Source of the DNA: Microbacterium maritypicum MF109
GTDB lineage: Bacteria; Actinomycetota; Actinomycetes; Actinomycetales; Microbacteriaceae
DNA: 64,000 bases
Reading direction: 5' to 3'
NCBI RefSeq assembly: GCF_000455825.1
Contig: NZ_ATAO01000228.1
Span: 110,537 to 174,536 of the forward strand
A program made the position numbers and the translations under genes. Each line of letters begins with the position of its first letter. Positions within the stretch are counted from its first letter, which is position 1. A model generated the notes under the pieces. The model saw only the letters and a list, made by a program, of their open reading frames with translations, ran no database searches and was not told the DNA's origin. Below are positions 59,397 through 64,000 of this stretch, one piece after another.

Positions 59397-59508
59397 GACG
59401 CGGGCCGAAGGGCCGTCTAGTCGACTGCCGGCTGGGTGTGAAGTGGCATCGCTCTGTATCCCGCGGGAGTTGCGGGGCCTAAGCGAACACGCCAGCCGCC
59501 ATACAAAG

Positions 59509-59540
59509 AGGCCCCACCGCCATGCGCAACGGTGGGGCCT
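59509..59540. terminator. Bidirectional terminator hairpin
   Basis: AGGCCCCACCG (59509-59519) pairs with CGGTGGGGCCT (59530-59540) around a 10-base loop, with T residues on one side and A on the other. It lies between the convergent toxin and binding-protein genes. Confidence 0.85.
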
Positions 59541-59558
59541 TTCGTGCGAGTCAGCGAC

Positions 59559-60635
59559 TCACGGGTAGGTCAGCGTGGCCGGTCCCTCGTTGTCGAGGCC
59601 CAGGAGCTCCTGCGCCTTGCGGAGGTAGACGAGCTGCTCGTCATCGAACTCCAGCGGTTCGAGCTTCTGCGTCTCGATGGTGGTGTCCCACGCCTCGCCG
59701 TCGAAGTACAGGTTCGGGCAGGCGAGGTGTCCGTCGAGGATCCAGACGCTGTCCGAATCACGCAGTTCCGCGACGTCGAAGTCGTTGGCCTCGTAGATGT
59801 CCAGCGCCTCCTCCGCGTTCTCGGGGAACTCGCCGGGCGCGGGCGCCGTCATGAAGTCGGTGCCCTTCAGCGTGGCCCGCAGGAACCGGACGAGGGTATT
59901 CGGATTCTCCTGCGCCCACTTCGTGCCGGCGATCTGCACGTCGTTCGCCCAGTTGCGCAGCGACTCGACCACGATGTTCGCGCCGTGAGCTTCGAGTGCT
60001 GCCCTGTCGTCGGCGTAGAACGGCTGCAGGCTGATCTTGTCGTTGACGAAGAACTCCGTCCACGACTCCGATCCGGGGCCCGGGTAGACGACCTCAGTGT
60101 CGACGGATGCGACGTCCCAGCCCTCCTCCTTCAACACCTGGGCGCGCTGGAACTCGGCCGGGTCGCCGGGAGTGCCGGCCAGCACGATCGACGTGCCGTC
60201 GAGGTCGTCGACGCTCTTCACGTCGGACTGCACCGCGAAGTCGAAGTTCTGCCGGCAGTAGTGGCCGGAGACCAGATCGATCTCGACACCGCCGCGGATG
60301 GCGTCGATCACGGTGCCGGTCGACTCGACGCCGATGTCGGCACTGCCGCTGGCGACGGCGGCCGTGACGTTGTCGGCGGTGATGACCTCGACGGTGAGGC
60401 CCTCGTCTTCGTAGTAGCCGAGGTCGGACGCCAGGACGAACATCGAGTACATCGTGATGTCGGGGAAGGGGATGGCCACCGTGATGCTGGTGTCCTCCGC
60501 GGCTCCGGGTTCGCCGTCGCCGAGGTCGACGGGTCCTTCCGGTGTCGGCGTCGGCGAGGCGCAGGCGGCGAGCAGCGTCAGTGCTGCTGCGCCCCCGACC
60601 GCGGCGATGCCGAGTCTGTTTCGTGTCGTGCGCAT
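59559..60635 (-). CDS. ABC transporter substrate-binding lipoprotein, NMT1/SsuA type
   Basis: This 358-residue lipoprotein has lipobox LLAAC (Cys25) and an NMT1/THI5-like or SsuA-like fold (MYSMFVLASDLGYYEDEGL, VASGSADIGVESTGTVIDAI). It is the likely binding protein for the ATPase and permeases at 56265-58752, although it is on the other strand, beyond the toxin-antitoxin pair. ATG 60635 gives a proper signal peptide. Its promoter has an operator-like site (60698-60714). Confidence 0.88.
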   Translation of the reverse strand: MRTTRNRLGIAAVGGAAALTLLAACASPTPTPEGPVDLGDGEPGAAEDTSITVAIPFPDITMYSMFVLASDLGYYEDEGLTVEVITADNVTAAVASGSADIGVESTGTVIDAIRGGVEIDLVSGHYCRQNFDFAVQSDVKSVDDLDGTSIVLAGTPGDPAEFQRAQVLKEEGWDVASVDTEVVYPGPGSESWTEFFVNDKISLQPFYADDRAALEAHGANIVVESLRNWANDVQIAGTKWAQENPNTLVRFLRATLKGTDFMTAPAPGEFPENAEEALDIYEANDFDVAELRDSDSVWILDGHLACPNLYFDGEAWDTTIETQKLEPLEFDDEQLVYLRKAQELLGLDNEGPATLTYP

Positions 60636-60697
60636 GACTCTCCATTCGGGCAAGTGCGTGCGACTCCTCCGTGGAGTGGGGCGCCTCACGCGGATTT

Positions 60698-60714
60698 TGG
60701 GATACGGTATCCAA
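60698..60714. promoter_or_regulatory. GntR operator-like site E
   Basis: TGGGATACGGTATCCAA contains the exact palindrome GGATAC-G-GTATCC (60700-60712). It lies 63-79 bp upstream of the binding-protein start. A degraded second copy may follow at 60716-60732. Confidence 0.7.
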
Positions 60715-60783
60715 TTTGGAATCGGGTGTCCATGGTTTGCGGGATATCGTGCTCGAACAGGGTCTAGACGACCGTGATGAAAA

Positions 60784-60800
60784 TTGGATACAGTATCCCA
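60784..60800. promoter_or_regulatory. GntR operator-like site F
   Basis: TTGGATACAGTATCCCA carries the exact palindrome GGATAC-A-GTATCC and ends 28 bp before the oxidoreductase ATG. It is the mirror image of site E: both read AAATTGGATACNGTATCCC toward their own gene. Confidence 0.7.
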
Positions 60801-60828
60801 AACAGATTCCCGCGATGAAGAGGTGAAG

Positions 60829-61833
60829 ATGCGTGCCGCCGTGCTGAGCCGTCATGACCTGGACGGGCTGACCGTCGCGGTCGCGGATGTCCCGGCACCC
60901 GGCGACGGCGAAGTGCTCGTGCGCGTGGAGACGGTCGGGGTGAATCAGCTCGACCTCAACGTCATCGCCGGTGTCGGCCCAGGAGCACGGGCGCAGCTGC
61001 CTCGCATCCTCGGGATCGACCCGGCCGGCGAGATCATCGCCATCGGAGCGGGTGTCGACCAGAAGCGGATCGGCCAGACCGTGGTGGTCAAACCCAACAT
61101 CGCCTGCGGGCAGTGCGCTCATTGCCAGGCCGGAGACGAAGCCGATTGCCCGAACCAGACCGTCGTCGGCGTGCACCGCGACGGGGGAGCGGCCGAGTAC
61201 GTCGTCGTCCCCTCCCGCAACGCGATCGACCGCCACGCCCTCGACGCGGCACAGGCGACCGCCGTCGTGCACAGCGCCTCCATCGTGATCAACGCCGTGC
61301 GCACGGTCGCGCTCGCCGCGGGCGACAGGGTGCTCGTCACCGGCGCGGGCGGAACGCTCGGACGCGCGGCCGTTGCCGTAGCCCTCGCTCGTGGGGCCCA
61401 GGTCGTCGCCGCGTCGCGCCGTACTCTCTCACCGCTCGGAGACGAGCAGCTCATCCAGGCTTCGGGAGCTCCCGCGCTGGCGGCGGCCCTCGACGGGGGA
61501 GAGGGGTTCGACGTCGTGCTCGATGTCTCCGGCCACGCTCCGACCCTGAGCGCCGGGATCTCGGCGTTGCGGTGGGGAGGTCGGGCCGTGTTCTGCGCGG
61601 CATCCGTCGACAGCGACCTGCGCATCGACGCCCGCGACTTCTACCTGCGTCGCAAGCGGCTGTCGGGTGTGGCCAGCGCACGCTACGACGATGTGGCCGA
61701 GGCTCTCGCGCTCGCCGCCGCCGGGGCCCTGCCCTCGCTCGTCGGCCGCCGCTACGCGCTGGACGACATCGCCACGGCGTATCGCGATTTCCCCCGCAAG
61801 GGCGACGGGAAGGTCGTCGTCGATGTGCGCTGA
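60829..61833 (+). CDS. Zinc-type alcohol dehydrogenase / quinone oxidoreductase family
   Basis: This 334-residue MDR-superfamily enzyme has a catalytic domain with ILGIDPAGEIIAIGAGV and the structural-zinc Cys set in ACGQCAHCQAGDEADCP (four Cys at about residues 95-111), and a Rossmann domain starting DRVLVTGAGGTLGRAAV. It should oxidise an alcohol or reduce an enone with NAD(P). ATG 60829 has AAGAGG upstream; a TTG further up is inside the operator. It leads the operon that holds the CoA-transferase. Confidence 0.87.
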   Translation: MRAAVLSRHDLDGLTVAVADVPAPGDGEVLVRVETVGVNQLDLNVIAGVGPGARAQLPRILGIDPAGEIIAIGAGVDQKRIGQTVVVKPNIACGQCAHCQAGDEADCPNQTVVGVHRDGGAAEYVVVPSRNAIDRHALDAAQATAVVHSASIVINAVRTVALAAGDRVLVTGAGGTLGRAAVAVALARGAQVVAASRRTLSPLGDEQLIQASGAPALAAALDGGEGFDVVLDVSGHAPTLSAGISALRWGGRAVFCAASVDSDLRIDARDFYLRRKRLSGVASARYDDVAEALALAAAGALPSLVGRRYALDDIATAYRDFPRKGDGKVVVDVR

Positions 61834-61863
61834 CCGCCCTCGGTATCGAAGAGGAGACCAGAA

Positions 61864-63054
61864 GTGACGAATTCCGCATCACCCGGCGCGGGTGCGCTGG
61901 CCGGGATCCGCGTGGTCGAGCTGGGCCAGTACATCTCGGGTCCGTTCGCGGCCAAGCTGCTCGCCGACCTCGGCGCCGACGTCGTCAAGGTCGAGTCGCC
62001 CGAGGGGGACCCGATGCGCCGATGGGAGGGGCGGGCGACCATGAGTCCCCAGTTCGCCGCCTACAACCGGGGCAAGCGCGGGGTCGTGCTCGACCTCAAG
62101 AGCGCCGAGGGGCTCGCTGCGCTGTTCGGCCTGGTCGACGATGCCGACATCGTGCTGGACAACTTCCGCCCCGGTGTCGCCGAGCGGCTCGGGTTCGGCC
62201 CCGATGCGCTGCACGAGCGCAACCCGCGGGTGATCACGTGCTCGATCACCGGTTTCGGCCCCACCGGGCCGGCCGCGAAGCGCCCTGCCTACGACACCGT
62301 GATCTCGGCGACCGGCGGCATGTACAGCCAGGTGGTCCCGGCCTCCACGATCCGTCCGCTGGGGCCTGCGTTCTCCGATCTGCTGTCGGGGATGTCGGCC
62401 GTACAGGCCGTGCTCGCCGCCCTGCACGCCCGTGACGTCAACGGGGTGGGCGAGCATGTCGAGGTCACGATGGTGGGTGCCCTGCTCGACTTCCTCACCG
62501 AGTCCGCTTCGGCGTTCCTCGAGACCGGACAGGTCTCATCGCCCGACTCGCGTCCGCGCCGCGCGCAGGCCTACGCCTGCCGGGGGTCGGACGACAAGGC
62601 CTTTGTGATCCATATGTCGGTGCCGGAGAAGTTCTGGACCGGACTGCTCGACGTGCTCGAGCGGCCCGATCTCGCCGACGACCCGCGCTTCTCGACCCGG
62701 GAAGCGCGCGTGCGCAACTATGACGAGCTCGACGTGGTGGTCAAGGAGATCGCCGCCACCCGACCCCGGCAGTACTGGCTCGACCGGCTCGCCGCGCACG
62801 ACATCCCGCACGGTCCGCTGAACACGATGGGCGACCTGTTCGACGATCCGCAGATCGCGAGCATGGGTCTGGTCGAGGAGATCGAGGGGCCTGATGGCGC
62901 GCTGCGCGTCCCGGTGCCCAGCATCCGGTTCCAGCGGTCCGGTCGACCCGAGCTGCGATACGCGCCGGCGCTCGGCGCCGACACCGAGGAGATCACGGGA
63001 CTGCGGACCGAATCTGAATCCGAACCCGCACGAGCGAAGGAAGGGGCAGCCTGA
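61864..63054 (+). CDS. CoA-transferase, CaiB/BaiF (family III)
   Basis: This 396-residue family III CoA-transferase moves CoA between carboxylic acids. IRVVELGQYISGPFAAKLLADLGADVVKVE is split over residues 15-44, and the catalytic Asp is about residue 144 in PAYDTVISATGG. GEHVEVTMVGALL and the interlocked-dimer features fit. It starts GTG and is 30 bp after the oxidoreductase. It suggests that an acid intermediate of the pathway is activated as CoA ester. Confidence 0.92.
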   Translation: MTNSASPGAGALAGIRVVELGQYISGPFAAKLLADLGADVVKVESPEGDPMRRWEGRATMSPQFAAYNRGKRGVVLDLKSAEGLAALFGLVDDADIVLDNFRPGVAERLGFGPDALHERNPRVITCSITGFGPTGPAAKRPAYDTVISATGGMYSQVVPASTIRPLGPAFSDLLSGMSAVQAVLAALHARDVNGVGEHVEVTMVGALLDFLTESASAFLETGQVSSPDSRPRRAQAYACRGSDDKAFVIHMSVPEKFWTGLLDVLERPDLADDPRFSTREARVRNYDELDVVVKEIAATRPRQYWLDRLAAHDIPHGPLNTMGDLFDDPQIASMGLVEEIEGPDGALRVPVPSIRFQRSGRPELRYAPALGADTEEITGLRTESESEPARAKEGAA

Positions 63055-63917
63055 TGTCCGGTATCGACGACCTCGTCGCGATCGACGTCCACACCCACCC
63101 GCAGACCGAGGAGTTCATCGCGGCGATGGGCCAGCGGCACTCCCAGATGTCGGCGCACTTCGGGCGCGAGCGGCCGGTGGTGTCGTTCGCCGAGCAGGCC
63201 GATCAGTACCGCGACCGCAAGATGATGGCCGTGATCGTGAACTCCGACTCGGAGACCACGAGCGGAATCAAGGGTGCACCGAACGACCTCCTCGGCAAGG
63301 CGCAGCAGGATCACCCCGATGTGTTCCTCGCCTTCGCCGGCATCGACCCGTGGAAGGGCGAGGCCGCGGTCGCCGAGATCCGTCGGATGCACGCCGAGTA
63401 CGGCATCAAGGGCGTCGGCGAACTCAACCCGTCGCGGCAGAAGTTCCTCGCCAACGACCGTCGCTTCTTCCCGATCTGGGAGACCTGCGCTGAACTCGGG
63501 CTCGTGGTGATGTTCCACTCCGGGTTCCCCGGCGCCGGTGCGGGTACTCCCGGTGGCGGCGGATATCGGCTCGAGAACGCCCGCCCTGTGCCGTACATCG
63601 ACGACGTGGCTGCAGAGTTCCCCGAGCTGAACATCATCAGCGCGCACCCGGCATGGCCGTGGCACCTCGAGAACCTGGCGATGGTGTGGCACAAGTCGAA
63701 CGTGTACCTCGACCTGTCGGGGTGGGCGCCGAAGTACCTGCCGCCCGAGGTGGTCCGCTACGCCGACTCGCTGATCTCCGACCGGGTGCTCTTCGGGTCG
63801 GATTGGCCCGTGATGACCGCCGACCGCTGGATGGCCGAGTTCGACGAGCTCGGGCTCAAGGAGGAATCGCGTCGGAAGATCCTGCTCGACAACGCACGCA
63901 CGCTGTTCCGACTGTGA
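63054..63917 (+). CDS. Amidohydrolase family 2 metal-dependent hydrolase/decarboxylase
   Basis: This 287-residue TIM-barrel protein of the ACMSD/amidohydrolase-2 superfamily has the metal motif IDVHTHPQTEEF (HxH at about 11-13), VMFHSGFPG, ISAHPAWPWHLENLAMVW and the late Asp in FGSDWPVM. Members are decarboxylases or hydrolases of ring-cleavage products. Its start overlaps the CoA-transferase stop by 1 bp (TGATG). It differs clearly from the ACMSD at 28010. Confidence 0.9.
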   Translation: MSGIDDLVAIDVHTHPQTEEFIAAMGQRHSQMSAHFGRERPVVSFAEQADQYRDRKMMAVIVNSDSETTSGIKGAPNDLLGKAQQDHPDVFLAFAGIDPWKGEAAVAEIRRMHAEYGIKGVGELNPSRQKFLANDRRFFPIWETCAELGLVVMFHSGFPGAGAGTPGGGGYRLENARPVPYIDDVAAEFPELNIISAHPAWPWHLENLAMVWHKSNVYLDLSGWAPKYLPPEVVRYADSLISDRVLFGSDWPVMTADRWMAEFDELGLKEESRRKILLDNARTLFRL

Positions 63918-63938
63918 GCGCGAAGGAAGGAGCCGATC

Positions 63939-64000
63939 GTGGCTGAACTGGTGATGGCCGCAGCGACCCCGCACAACCCGCTGCTGTGGCGGGCGATGCG
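63939..64000 (+). CDS. Probable LigB-type extradiol dioxygenase (3' partial)
   Basis: Only the first 20 codons are in the window, from GTG 63939 (preceded by AAGGAAGGAG). The reading AELVMAAATPHNPLLWRAM resembles the N-terminus of class III extradiol ring-cleavage dioxygenases (LigB family), where a similarly placed His binds Fe(II). If right, the operon includes a ring-opening dioxygenase followed by the amidohydrolase step. The evidence is short, so this is moderate. Confidence 0.55.
   Translation, partial: MAELVMAAATPHNPLLWRAM

Noticed and set aside
60784..60828. An earlier TTG start for the oxidoreductase
   Set aside because: It lies inside operator F, has no ribosome site, and the ATG at 60829 has AAGAGG upstream and fits the family N-terminus.
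1..64000. tRNA, rRNA, insertion sequences or prophage genes
   Set aside because: I saw no cloverleaf-like sequence, transposase, integrase or phage structural gene; the search was by eye and short RNAs could be missed.

Overview
The window is a 64 kb piece of a high-GC Gram-positive chromosome. Dense ATGA/GTGA gene overlaps, frequent GTG starts, lipobox lipoproteins, the rpsF-ssb-rpsR-rplI order and a coenzyme F420 system point to an actinobacterium. The combined gene content suggests Microbacteriaceae, most likely Microbacterium; that name is inferred from gene content, not from a marker gene.

Layout. 1-8.4 kb: end of an MHS-type MFS transporter gene, a 3-hydroxybutyrate-dehydrogenase-like SDR, a TetR regulator divergent from a small membrane gene, and several conserved membrane or unknown proteins. 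8.4-10.8 kb: a large arylsulfatase. 11.3-17.3 kb: an Lrp/AsnC regulator divergent from a complete five-gene dipeptide-type ABC importer. 17.4-20 kb: a lipoprotein and the rpsF-ssb-rpsR-rplI operon. 20-25.4 kb: a WYL regulator divergent from an alpha/beta hydrolase, then an RND pump with an unusual coiled-coil insert.

25.8-38 kb is an aromatic catabolic block. A GntR/FCD regulator is followed by a nine-gene minus-strand operon for the kynurenine / 3-hydroxyanthranilate meta-cleavage route: kynureninase, ACMS decarboxylase, 3-hydroxyanthranilate 3,4-dioxygenase, a RidA-type aminomuconate deaminase, a vinylpyruvate-type decarboxylase and hydratase, aldolase, acylating acetaldehyde dehydrogenase and a semialdehyde dehydrogenase. 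The predicted end products are pyruvate and acetyl-CoA. A divergent LysR regulator has matching candidate boxes before the operon and before an LVIVD beta-propeller gene.

38-64 kb holds a DHA2 MFS pump, a Fe3+/polyamine-type ABC importer, and an F420 operon (LLM oxidoreductase, cofE, fgd, cofC, cofD). Next come a three-gene transporter of the proposed F420-0 importer type, a hydrolase / dihydroorotase-like cyclic amidohydrolase / LLM oxidoreductase / ABC importer operon, a YefM-YoeB type toxin-antitoxin pair, a solute-binding lipoprotein, and an oxidoreductase / CoA-transferase / amidohydrolase / LigB-type dioxygenase operon that runs off the right edge.

The most striking structure is a shared operator-like palindrome (about TTGGATNCNGTATCCAN) at seven positions in front of the GntR gene, the Fe3+-type ABC importer, the F420 operon, the hydrolase/amidohydrolase operon (tandem copies, shared with the divergent F420-type importer), and the divergent binding-protein and oxidoreductase genes. 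It suggests one regulon joining F420 synthesis and uptake to catabolism of an unidentified, probably cyclic, substrate. No tRNA, rRNA, CRISPR array or insertion sequence was recognised.
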